Assembly: GCA_035547955.1 (NCBI GenBank)
Contig: DASZTR010000149.1
Coordinates: forward strand, 1 to 11,949
DNA: 11,949 bases
Direction: 5' to 3'
Source of the DNA: Nitrososphaera sp035547955
GTDB lineage: Archaea > Thermoproteota > Nitrososphaeria > Nitrososphaerales > Nitrososphaeraceae
The first letter of the stretch is position 1. Each line of letters begins with the position of its first letter. This document shows positions 1 to 6,050 of the stretch, one piece after another. Position numbers and translations under genes: made by a program. The notes below the pieces were generated by a model, which did no database searches, was not told where the DNA came from, and worked only from the letters and a program-made list of their open reading frames with translations.

Positions 1-141
1 GTACCCGCAGCATGGACACCACAAGCCATCCCATTTAATGAATATCTCGCATATCTGGCACCGCTTTTGGCCGCTTGCGTACCTTCCAGAGCCGACTGGC
101 TTTTGAGCCTTGTGACGGATGCATATACCCTTGCAAGTCAT
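1..141 (-). CDS. Small Cys-rich putative zinc-binding protein (3' end cut by window edge)
   Basis: This reading frame was found by translating the minus strand at the window edge. It starts at an ATG at 141-139 and stays open for 47 codons to base 1, so the C-terminus is missing. The visible protein begins MTCKGICIRHKAQ. It has Cys at about 3 and 7, a C-x2-C pair at 28/31 and a CPCC cluster at 42-45, a spacing that suits binding of one or two zinc ions. The segments CKGICIRHKA and WDGLWCPCCGY match my recollection of a very common family of about 60-70-residue proteins in ammonia-oxidising thaumarchaea, present as many paralogs and often suspected to be regulators. The function is unproven. 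The family assignment comes from memory; the Cys pattern is seen directly. Confidence 0.75.
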   Translation of the reverse strand, partial: MTCKGICIRHKAQKPVGSGRYASGQKRCQICEIFIKWDGLWCPCCGY

Positions 142-525
142 TTTTTATCACTGGGTAAAATACTAGCGCATGGCGGTGTTGCCCGCCTTGGTCTTCTTTT
201 TCCCTTGCTATGAATTACGCCCGATATCTATTTAAGATTTGTACAAATATTCTATCATCAAAAGCTGAATAATGTCAAAATTTGTATAATCTGTTTCTGC
301 TTATTATTGTAAATGTTCTAAATAAAATATGGGAAAATAATAGTTATATATTCAATATCTTATGCGATGTCATGCCCATTTTTGTGAAAGTATTTCAATA
401 GGCCTTCGACAAATGCGGAATTCTACAATATATTTAATATAATTGCAAAGTTTTTGACGCTCTATTTAATTGTTTGCATGAGGTTCAGTTATTACCAAAA
501 GCACGGAGCGAGTAGAAGCTTGTTA
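142..525. other. AT-rich intergenic spacer
   Basis: These 384 bases between the start of the Cys-rich gene and the dph2 stop codon hold no gene that I recognise. The stretch from about 225 to 475 is markedly richer in A+T than the flanking genes and contains many stop codons in all frames I inspected. It must contain the promoter of the minus-strand gene at 1-141. The nearest TATA-like stretch, around 156-165, lies only about 20 bases from that ATG, so the call is weak. A perfect 12-base palindrome lies at 237-248. I see no tRNA or other RNA fold. Confidence 0.6.
237..248. repeat. Perfect 12-bp palindrome ATTTGTACAAAT
   Basis: The twelve bases read identically on both strands. A related, imperfect TTTGTATAA lies about 44 bases further on, at 281-289. 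The site is upstream of the Cys-rich gene at 1-141, so it could be a binding site for a dimeric regulator. It could also be chance in AT-rich DNA. Confidence 0.4.
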
Positions 526-1527
526 CTAGAGCCAGTGCTGTATCTTGAGAAAGTCTTCGATCGGTTCCTTCTTTAAGAGCTTAATGAGGGCGAGCGCCTG
601 TGGTACGGAAAGCATTGGCTTGGTAAAGTGGTTGTCCGTAGCAATCCTTGGACAGGCTACCTGCACAAAGGCGTCTATGCCCTTGAATATCTGCATCCTG
701 TCGCCAGTGATTTCGGTGATGGCTATGAGCTGCACCTTCTTGCCTAGCTTTTCAAACTCTTTTTTCAATTCCAGCGCCCGCACATGCGCAAACTGACCTT
801 CCTTTAGACCGATGACGAGCCCGATGCGCTCTGCGTCTGCGGCCTTGTATATTGATAATATGGCGCGCTTTTGTAGCCCTTGCGCAAACTCGTTTACCTG
901 CACGTACTCCTCGAAATACGGGTCCAGCATGAACGTCGGCTTTTCAGTCGACATGGCCACGCTTGCTGAGTGGAACTGGCTCTGGCCTAAAAAGACGTAG
1001 CAGTCAACCTGCTTTTGCACGTTCCATGCAGGGTAAAATTCGCAGCCAAAGACCTGCGCGTCGCGCAGCTGGCCCTTTCCTCGCCCTATTATCACCTTGT
1101 AGCCAAACTTTTCAAAGACCTCCTTCACCTTTTCTATTTCTTCAAGGTGCTGGCTGTCGGTGACGAGCGATATCGCCTTGTATCTGCCTTGCATGTCTTT
1201 GGCAAATTTCATTGCCACCGAGTCAAAGCTGACGTCGTCGTACGCGTTTATCATGACCACCTTTTCGCCAAATGTCCCCATCGCCACGGTGTGGCCAACG
1301 TTGAACAGCAGATCAGCACCGAGCATGTCTGCCGCATGCGTGTTCAGGTCGCACGACCCCCAACACGGGTCGCCGATTACGTACGCCTCGATCCCGAATT
1401 TCTCGTTGATGTGGTCGGCCACGTCCTGCAGGCGCGGGATGAGTGCCTCTGCGCCATTTAGCGCTACGGAATGTGGCTTGCGCTCCTCTATTGTCTCGAA
1501 AATGCGGTTCTCGTCTATCTTTATCAT
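526..1527 (-). CDS. dph2: Diphthamide synthase Dph2: 2-(3-amino-3-carboxypropyl)histidine synthase
   Basis: This enzyme catalyses the first step of diphthamide synthesis, transferring the 3-amino-3-carboxypropyl group of S-adenosylmethionine to a histidine of elongation factor aEF2 by non-canonical radical SAM chemistry. The protein has 333 residues, usual for the archaeal homodimeric enzyme. The three Cys expected to hold the [4Fe-4S] cluster are visible: C59 in GDPCWGSCD, C162 in VFGCEFYPA and C292 in QVACPRIATDN. They match the spacing known for the Pyrococcus enzyme (59/163/287). An additional Cys at 55 lies in the first motif. The start is an ATG at 1527-1525. The ferredoxin gene ends only 16 bases upstream, so the two are probably co-transcribed, with ferredoxin first. 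Confidence 0.95.
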   Translation of the reverse strand: MIKIDENRIFETIEERKPHSVALNGAEALIPRLQDVADHINEKFGIEAYVIGDPCWGSCDLNTHAADMLGADLLFNVGHTVAMGTFGEKVVMINAYDDVSFDSVAMKFAKDMQGRYKAISLVTDSQHLEEIEKVKEVFEKFGYKVIIGRGKGQLRDAQVFGCEFYPAWNVQKQVDCYVFLGQSQFHSASVAMSTEKPTFMLDPYFEEYVQVNEFAQGLQKRAILSIYKAADAERIGLVIGLKEGQFAHVRALELKKEFEKLGKKVQLIAITEITGDRMQIFKGIDAFVQVACPRIATDNHFTKPMLSVPQALALIKLLKKEPIEDFLKIQHWL

Positions 1528-1543
1528 ATTTTATCTTTCTCTT

Positions 1544-1885
1544 TTACCTTCTCGCCTTAAATGGCGTAATCCTGATCGCCGACTTTGGGCAGACTGACTC
1601 GCAACCATAGCAGTAGGTGCAGTCGCGCTCGCGTTCTGGCATTGCTTTTTTCTCTTCTTTCGTGGTAGTGCCCCTGCCGTGCCACCATTCAAACACATTG
1701 GCCGGGCATACGTCAATACACGCGCCGTCGCCCACGCACAGGTCGAAATCAACCGCGACGCTCGTACCAAAGATGCCAAGCACGCTCTCGCTATTTCTCC
1801 ATACCTTCAGGTTGCTGTGTGCTTCTTCACTGTGCCTGTGCAACTGAAAGTCAGGATCGATGGGCAATTGAGTATATTTACGCAC
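1544..1885 (-). CDS. Ferredoxin, Sulfolobus 7Fe type ([3Fe-4S][4Fe-4S]), zinc ligands mostly lost
   Basis: This is a soluble electron carrier of 113 residues. The first cluster motif is C50-x2-D53-x2-C56-x3-C60-P; Asp in place of the second Cys is the usual sign of a [3Fe-4S] cluster. The second is C89-x2-C92-x2-C95-x3-C99-P, a [4Fe-4S] site. The segment VDFDLCVGDGACIDVCPANV aligns closely with the Sulfolobus zinc ferredoxin, as does the N-terminal IDPDF. By that alignment the four zinc ligands (His16, His19, His34, Asp76 in Sulfolobus) correspond to H23, L26, F39 and M82 here, so only one remains. The start is GTG at 1885-1883, the only start codon available after an in-frame stop. A TATA-like box about 25 bases upstream suggests a leaderless transcript. 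dph2 follows after 16 bases. Confidence 0.88.
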   Translation of the reverse strand: MRKYTQLPIDPDFQLHRHSEEAHSNLKVWRNSESVLGIFGTSVAVDFDLCVGDGACIDVCPANVFEWWHGRGTTTKEEKKAMPERERDCTYCYGCESVCPKSAIRITPFKARR

Positions 1886-1906
1886 AGGAAAATCTCGCTG
1901 GATTCA

Positions 1907-1914
1907 ATTTAAAT
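1907..1914 (-). promoter_or_regulatory. TATA-like box for the ferredoxin-dph2 transcript
   Basis: The self-complementary ATTTAAAT is centred about 25 bases upstream of the GTG start at 1885. This is the spacing expected for an archaeal TATA box driving a leaderless mRNA. The position supports the GTG as the true start. Confidence 0.5.
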
Positions 1915-1965
1915 CATACTACGTATCTCGCATTGATACATCGTCGCGTTGAAGGGTTGCCACAG

Positions 1966-1973
1966 TTTATATC
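1966..1973 (+). promoter_or_regulatory. TATA-like box for the DEAD-box helicase, implying a long 5' leader
   Basis: TTTATATC is the best match to the archaeal TATA box (TTTAWAW type) between the divergent ferredoxin and helicase genes. Transcription starting about 25 bases downstream would leave a leader of roughly 95 bases before the helicase ATG at 2092. A weaker AT-rich candidate lies near 2031-2041. Confidence 0.4.
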
Positions 1974-2091
1974 ATGCACTTGCCCATTGCGTCAGGTACA
2001 AAGAGACTCCGGCAGGTTTGTTTGCAGAGAGATATCATATGTCATCTTCCGTAGTTTTTGTATGAAATCAAAGAAGTGAAAGAGAAAAGAC

Positions 2092-3414
2092 ATGACTGCA
2101 GTAAAAGAATCCGCAATCACATTTAACGAACTTGGGCTTGACGAGAAGATCCTTAAAGCGCTTGCAGAAAACGGTTTCGAGGCACCTTTCCCGATACAGG
2201 AGGCGGCAATACCTCCAATCCTCCAGGGCAAAGATGTCATAGGCCAGGCGCACACAGGGACCGGCAAGACGGCAGCATTTGGGCTGCCACTCCTTTCTAA
2301 AGTGAAAAACAGCAACAGGCAGGTGCAGGCTCTAGTACTCGTCCCCACAAGGGAGCTTGCAGTGCAGGTGACAACCGAGCTGGTTAAATTTTCAAAATAT
2401 GTGCACATCTGGACGGTTTCAGTTTACGGCGGACAGAGCTTTGGCGTCCAGGCTGGTCTGCTAAAGAGAGGCGCCCAAATAGTGGTCGCCACGCCCGGGA
2501 GGCTCATCGACCACATAAGGCGCGGCTCGGTAAAGTTGGACGGTGTAAAGTTTGTAGTCCTTGACGAGGCTGATAGGATGCTCGATATGGGCTTTATCGA
2601 CGACATTGAGTTCATTCTGTCGAAGCTAGGCATGGGCGGAGTCGGCAATAACAATAATAATGGAAGTGGCAAGGAACTGCAGACGATGCTGTTCTCGGCG
2701 ACCATGCCGCCAGAGATCCTGCGGCTTGCAAAAGGCCACATGCGGCAAGGGCAGGTTCGCGAGATAAGGCTGAACACAAAGGAGGTCGGGCTCGACAACA
2801 TCGAGCAGTCGTACCTGCTGGTAGACGAGCAGCAGAAGTTCAATCACCTCACAAACCTCATACGCCCATATAAGGAGCAGGTGATAGTATTTGCGGCCAC
2901 AAAGCGCAGGGCGGACAAGTTGGCAGCAAACCTTAAGGCAGGCGGCTTTCGGGCGTCTGCAATACACGGTGACCTGTCGCAGAAGGAGCGGGATCACGTA
3001 ATGGGCAGGTTCCGCAACGGTGCAGACAGCGTGCTCGTCGCCACAGATATTGCCGCTAGGGGAATTGACGTGCCGGCTGTGGGTCACGTGATAAACTATG
3101 ACGTGCCAAACGAGCCGGAAACCTACTTCCACAGGATCGGCAGGACCGCAAGGGCGGGCGCGGAGGGCACTGCAGTCTCGCTCGTGTCGCCGGACCGGTT
3201 CGGCGAGTTTGAAAGAATATTAAGGCAGACCAAGCTCCCGATAAGCCGGCTCAATGAGGCTATGGGGATTGAAGTCCCTGCAATGCGACAGCGGCAACAA
3301 CAACGTCCTCAACGCGGCCACTCGCATCTGCAGCAACACCGCGGCCATCAACATGGCCGAAACAACCGAGGGCGGCACAATTCTGGTGGCGGCAGAAGAA
3401 GCTGGAGAAAGTAA
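2092..3414 (+). CDS. DEAD-box ATP-dependent RNA helicase
   Basis: This 440-residue superfamily 2 helicase unwinds short RNA duplexes or remodels RNA-protein complexes using ATP. All core motifs are present in order: the Q motif (FNELGL, with PIQ near 34-36), motif I AHTGTGKT (53-60), Ia PTREL (85-89), Ib TPGR (134-137), II DEAD (158-161), III SAT (202-204), V ATDIAARGID (317-326) and VI HRIGRTARAG (347-356). A glycine- and asparagine-rich insert (about 180-193, including five Asn in a row) separates motifs II and III. After residue 400 comes a basic tail rich in Gln, His, Gly and Arg, as in RNA-binding tails of RhlE/CshA-like helicases. The start is ATG at 2092; no strong Shine-Dalgarno is visible, only purine-rich sequence. 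Likely roles are ribosome assembly or RNA turnover, possibly cold-induced; this is inference. Confidence 0.95.
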   Translation: MTAVKESAITFNELGLDEKILKALAENGFEAPFPIQEAAIPPILQGKDVIGQAHTGTGKTAAFGLPLLSKVKNSNRQVQALVLVPTRELAVQVTTELVKFSKYVHIWTVSVYGGQSFGVQAGLLKRGAQIVVATPGRLIDHIRRGSVKLDGVKFVVLDEADRMLDMGFIDDIEFILSKLGMGGVGNNNNNGSGKELQTMLFSATMPPEILRLAKGHMRQGQVREIRLNTKEVGLDNIEQSYLLVDEQQKFNHLTNLIRPYKEQVIVFAATKRRADKLAANLKAGGFRASAIHGDLSQKERDHVMGRFRNGADSVLVATDIAARGIDVPAVGHVINYDVPNEPETYFHRIGRTARAGAEGTAVSLVSPDRFGEFERILRQTKLPISRLNEAMGIEVPAMRQRQQQRPQRGHSHLQQHRGHQHGRNNRGRHNSGGGRRSWRK

Positions 3415-3469
3415 GCAAAATACATCTCCTTCATTTTCAGCATCACATATTATAGTGAGATAATCGTCA

Positions 3470-3976
3470 TTAGCAGTTAATTGGAACCCTTGAAGGGCTG
3501 CCTAGGGGCATGGGGGCAAGCACTTGATTCCATATCATGATGTTGGCCTCGTATTGGCCAGACGGTGGCAATGAGGACGGATCGAAACTTATCGCCATTT
3601 GCTGCTCGGCGTTTGGGTTTATGGACATTGTCTGCCACTGGAGAAGTTGCGTGACTCCATTGGTGTTATCTTCAAGCTCGACGATGATTACAGCTGCTAT
3701 GGGCTGGACTGAATTGGAGAGGCTTTTTACCGTGACAACGATCATGGTCAGCCTTCCTCCGCTTGATCGACAATCATCCAGAGGCTGCCCACTGGGAGCC
3801 GCTAGCGCGATTCGCTCAACCTGAACTGGATAATAAGAGGGGCTTGCAAAGGCAGCGTAAGCAAAAGCTGACGTCGTCGTAATCATCATGGCTAGAACAA
3901 AGAGAAATGCAGAAACGATCCAAAAAAGCCACGTACACGCAAACTTCTGCATGTAGTAGGTCGCCGGCGATCCCAT
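3470..3976 (-). CDS. Secreted or membrane-anchored protein with a CARDB-like beta-sandwich domain
   Basis: This 168-residue protein is of unknown function. A hydrophobic segment at about 14-40, ending near SAFAYA, looks like a signal peptide or N-terminal anchor. The remaining roughly 125 residues have the alternating pattern of an extracellular beta-sandwich: TMIVVTVKSLSNS..., then AVIIVELED..., SINPNAEQQMAISFDP, and QYEANIMIWN followed by APMPLGSP. This resembles the CARDB/Ig-like domains frequent on thaumarchaeal surfaces, where a strand ending in a Trp and a proline-rich end are typical. Two Cys (69 and the last residue, 168) could form a disulfide. I chose the ATG at 3976 because an AT-rich element near 4001-4008 fits a leaderless start there. 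A TTG at 3988 and an ATG at 3952 are alternatives. It is convergent with the helicase gene, 55 bases apart. Confidence 0.7.
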   Translation of the reverse strand: MGSPATYYMQKFACTWLFWIVSAFLFVLAMMITTTSAFAYAAFASPSYYPVQVERIALAAPSGQPLDDCRSSGGRLTMIVVTVKSLSNSVQPIAAVIIVELEDNTNGVTQLLQWQTMSINPNAEQQMAISFDPSSLPPSGQYEANIMIWNQVLAPMPLGSPSRVPINC

Positions 3977-4084
3977 GTAGTCCGACAATTGAATAAATGA
4001 TTACTTAACAATTATGTCCAAAACAAGACCAAGTTTTCTCATTATATATGAAATAATGTTATCAGATTTTTAAAGAATGAATAG

Positions 4085-4101
4085 CTGTTGCTATCGTCTC
4101 T
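4085..4101. repeat. 17-bp exact repeat, copy A
   Basis: CTGTTGCTATCGTCTCT here is identical, in the same orientation, to 7814-7830. On the minus strand both copies are preceded within a few bases by GAATAA. This copy lies in the intergenic region upstream of aIF1A with no gene ending at it. Confidence 0.7.
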
Positions 4102-4178
4102 CCGTTATTCGCTTATTTTTCCTCAGGATCCGAGATGTGAAGCAATGATCCTACGCATTGGCGCCCCTTGGCAGATGC

Positions 4179-4188
4179 ATTTTTAATG
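4179..4188 (+). promoter_or_regulatory. Candidate TATA box for aIF1A
   Basis: ATTTTTAATG is the best TATA-like stretch upstream of the factor gene. Initiation about 25 bases downstream would leave a leader of roughly 55-60 bases, which agrees with the visible Shine-Dalgarno sequence of this gene. Confidence 0.35.
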
Positions 4189-4253
4189 CTGTTATGTACA
4201 GTATAGCTGGTTTTCAACTTAGGAAAAAGAAGAGTACTCAGTGAATCACAGTT

Positions 4254-4260
4254 AAAGGAG
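4254..4260 (+). promoter_or_regulatory. Shine-Dalgarno that decides the aIF1A start
   Basis: AAAGGAG abuts the first ATG (4261), too close for that codon to be read. It lies six bases before the second in-frame ATG (4267), a normal spacing. This favours 4267 as the start. Confidence 0.6.
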
Positions 4261-4266
4261 ATGGTA

Positions 4267-4530
4267 ATGCCGGGCCAAGGTCAGCTTTTTGGACGTGTGA
4301 TAAAATTGGTCGGCGGCGACAACATCGTGGTGAAGTGCACGGACGGCAAGGTGAGGACGTGTAGGATCAGGGGCAAGATCAAGAGGAGGATGTGGATAAG
4401 GGACAACGACTTGGTCTTAGTGGCCCCTTGGGACTTTCAGTCAGACAAGGCGGACATCATCTGGCGGTATATCTCTGCCCATGCAGACAAGATAAAGCAG
4501 GATGGCCTTCTGGCCGGTCTCGACGGGTAA
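4267..4530 (+). CDS. eif1A: Archaeal translation initiation factor 1A (aIF1A)
   Basis: This factor is a small OB-fold protein that binds the A-site region of the 30S subunit and promotes initiator tRNA placement and mRNA scanning or selection. With the start at 4267 the protein has 87 residues, close to the usual archaeal size. Family hallmarks are visible: the N-terminus MPGQGQLFGRVIKLVGGDN, the segment GKVRTCRIRGKIKRR, and the very conserved MWIRDNDLVLVAPWDFQ followed by DKADIIWRY. The C-terminal tail (about 15 residues after IWRY) is not recognisable. The start is set by the Shine-Dalgarno; translation from the ATG at 4261 would add Met-Val. The gene appears to be transcribed alone. Confidence 0.95.
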   Translation: MPGQGQLFGRVIKLVGGDNIVVKCTDGKVRTCRIRGKIKRRMWIRDNDLVLVAPWDFQSDKADIIWRYISAHADKIKQDGLLAGLDG

Positions 4531-4852
4531 CAATCACGGTCCCTCGCATATCCTCTTCATCTATTGAGGAGCGCCGGGGCACAAAACACGGCTTTTGGTC
4601 TGCTATTGCTGCTTTAGGTTTGCAATTGTAGTGCATATTCGTACTTGGCTTGTTTGTGGTGAACTAGCTGTGTTGGCGCAGCCGTCTGTCTGCAGCACAG
4701 CAGCGGATATGTGATATACGCACACGTCTATTCAGCATTGCCATTTTGTGTTTTGTAGGTAATAGCAGCAGAATCTAGTGGTCGGCGGTAATTATCATAT
4801 TAAGGAAAGCTGCCCACTTTTCAGGGTCAATCGCGTATATACTGTAATATCC
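4531..4852. other. Intergenic region with no recognised gene
   Basis: These 322 bases lie between the convergent ends of aIF1A and a small membrane protein gene. I see no convincing ORF with a start, codon pattern and promoter, and no tRNA fold. An imperfect hairpin can be drawn from GCTGTG at 4667-4672 and CACAGC at 4696-4701. It is weak and lacks a following T-run, so I do not call a terminator. A small RNA here cannot be excluded. Confidence 0.5.
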
Positions 4853-5029
4853 CTAGATGGCCTTTGCTGCCTTGCAGAATTCTGCTATGGGGTCTCTAAA
4901 GTTTGGATCTTTTTTGCTGGTCAGTTCCGGGTTTGTCCCGCACACAAAGGTGGGGAAAATGTAATAGATAATCAGGAGGGCTATTGCAGCCATGCAGCCC
5001 ATCGCTATCAGCGCGCCTTTTAACGACAT
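4853..5029 (-). CDS. Small single-pass membrane protein, function unknown
   Basis: This 58-residue protein starts at the ATG at 5029-5027. Residues about 5-29 are strongly hydrophobic (ALIAMGCMAAIALLIIYYIF), a single membrane segment or uncleaved signal anchor. A short polar tail follows with two Cys (about 30 and 52) and the charged stretch KKDPNFRDPIAEFCKAAKAI, predicted outside the membrane if the N-terminus is inside. An AT-rich TATA-like element at 5061-5070 would place the transcript start near 5039, upstream of this ATG but downstream of the alternative TTG at 5041, so I prefer the ATG. A longer frame on the opposite strand (4778-5023) has no such support. I do not recognise the family. 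Confidence 0.6.
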   Translation of the reverse strand: MSLKGALIAMGCMAAIALLIIYYIFPTFVCGTNPELTSKKDPNFRDPIAEFCKAAKAI

Positions 5030-5060
5030 TAGTAACGACAAACCCTACTGCCAGATGGGT

Positions 5061-5070
5061 ATTTTATTAT
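5061..5070 (-). promoter_or_regulatory. TATA-like box for the small membrane protein
   Basis: ATTTTATTAT (plus-strand reading) lies about 35 bases upstream of the ATG at 5029, predicting a leader of about 10 bases. Confidence 0.4.
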
Positions 5071-5228
5071 TCTGCTCGTCTGTAATAATTTTGCATTCGT
5101 CACCTTCCAAATGATGGGGTGGTTTTTACAAGAATCTCCTGTCTCGCTTGCTTCTTAGCAATTCTGCTGTTATTATTCCGGGTAATCTGAATATCAGTTG
5201 TTTTTCCTCAAATGTTAAAAACAATGAA

Positions 5229-5235
5229 TTTTACA
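5229..5235 (+). promoter_or_regulatory. TATA-like box for the PepSY-like protein
   Basis: TTTTACA is centred about 24 bases upstream of the ATG at 5255, the spacing of a leaderless archaeal promoter. Confidence 0.4.
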
Positions 5236-5254
5236 ATTCAACTGTAAACATAGC

Positions 5255-5821
5255 ATGTCGGACATAACAGGGTATAAGAAAAAAATCCTAATTCTGTCTA
5301 TCTTGGCTGCGGGATTGGTTACTGCGTCATTGGTGACTGCCGCGTCGTTTGCTTCTGCGCAGAATGCGACGAACCTAATTGGAAATGGTACTGCAAATGG
5401 AGCTACTACTACTACTGCCCCGCAGGTCACAGTCCCGCCTGCGGGTACAAGCAGCAATAGTACACAGGCTGCGGCAACAAAAATAGTGGGCACAATAAAC
5501 GTCAGGCAGGCGGCGAAAAACTTAATGAGCGATAGCGTTAAGGTGACACTGGCAGAAGCGTCCAGCAAGGCGGCAAGTCAGGTCGTCAATGGGACCGCAG
5601 TCAAGGGCTGTCTCGGCGTAGTGCAAGGCTATCTTGTTTATACAATTACAGTGGAAAACATGAACAGCGGAACTCACCAGAAGGTAATTGTCGATGCCGG
5701 CAATGGGAGTGTGCTTTACACAGCGCCTCCAAGCTATACGGGACACTCGGTTTCAGGGATGATAGACGGATACTTTGCACACCACCACCGCCACCACCAC
5801 CACTATCATCATCATTACTAG
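5255..5821 (+). CDS. Secreted PepSY-like protein with C-terminal histidine-rich tail
   Basis: This 188-residue protein begins with a short basic N-terminus (YKKK) and a hydrophobic stretch (about 11-35) ending in ASAQ, a typical signal peptide. A low-complexity Thr/Asn/Ser/Pro linker spans about 37-75, with several N-x-S/T sites. The segment from about 85 to 157 has the PepSY layout: a helix KVTLAEASSKAASQV, then strands GVVQGYLVYTITVEN and KVIVDAGNGSVLYT, with one Cys at 119. The last 13 residues contain ten His interrupted by one Arg and two Tyr. Such a tail should bind Ni, Cu or Zn, so metal capture or metal-dependent adhesion at the surface is plausible but unproven. The start ATG is 24 bases from a TATA-like element. 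The gene is convergent with the SRP RNA gene. Confidence 0.78.
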   Translation: MSDITGYKKKILILSILAAGLVTASLVTAASFASAQNATNLIGNGTANGATTTTAPQVTVPPAGTSSNSTQAAATKIVGTINVRQAAKNLMSDSVKVTLAEASSKAASQVVNGTAVKGCLGVVQGYLVYTITVENMNSGTHQKVIVDAGNGSVLYTAPPSYTGHSVSGMIDGYFAHHHRHHHHYHHHY

Positions 5822-5870
5822 TGATGTAGTGTGTGTAAATATCTTCTTTAAAGGCAACAGCATGTGAATC

Positions 5871-5908
5871 TGTACGTAAAGTCTGTCCTGTAAGGCACAG
5901 TACGTACA
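5871..5908. repeat. 8-bp inverted repeat between convergent genes
   Basis: TGTACGTA at 5871-5878 pairs perfectly with TACGTACA at 5901-5908 across a 22-base loop. A second small hairpin (TTGTG-GTAA-CACAA) follows at about 5914-5927. The pair sits between the ends of the PepSY-like gene and the SRP RNA gene. It may mark transcript ends or be a protein-binding site; neither has a clear T-run on the plus strand. Confidence 0.4.
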
Positions 5909-6019
5909 CGATGTTGTGGTAACACAATAAGCAAGGCCCAGATAGAAAGGAAGTTTTGATAGATAGAGGCGAAAATCTCTTTCGACTTGAAGATTTCTAG
6001 CAATAACACCTGCGCAGAT

Positions 6020-6050
6020 AATGGGAGGGGAAATAAAAGAGAAGGAAGGT
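6020..6050 (-). terminator. Pyrimidine-rich tract after the SRP RNA, probable terminator
   Basis: Read on the minus strand, the bases just after the SRP RNA 3' end are almost entirely C and T, including CTTTTATTT. Archaeal transcription commonly ends at such T-rich tracts without a hairpin. Confidence 0.5.

Noticed and set aside
251..264. Possible C/D box guide RNA on the minus strand (TTGATGA-like box C)
   Set aside because: The box C is imperfect and no CTGA box D follows at a suitable distance.
1015..1597. Plus-strand frames of 145-148 residues opposite dph2
   Set aside because: Dph2 on the minus strand is intact with all three cluster Cys. The opposite frames lack recognisable features.
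2424..3132. Two antisense frames (139 and 168 residues) on the minus strand inside the helicase gene
   Set aside because: The plus-strand frame contains every DEAD-box motif. The antisense frames are by-products of its codon use.
4778..5023. 81-residue plus-strand frame opposite the small membrane protein
   Set aside because: The minus-strand frame has a clean membrane segment and a TATA-like element at the right distance; the plus-strand one has neither.
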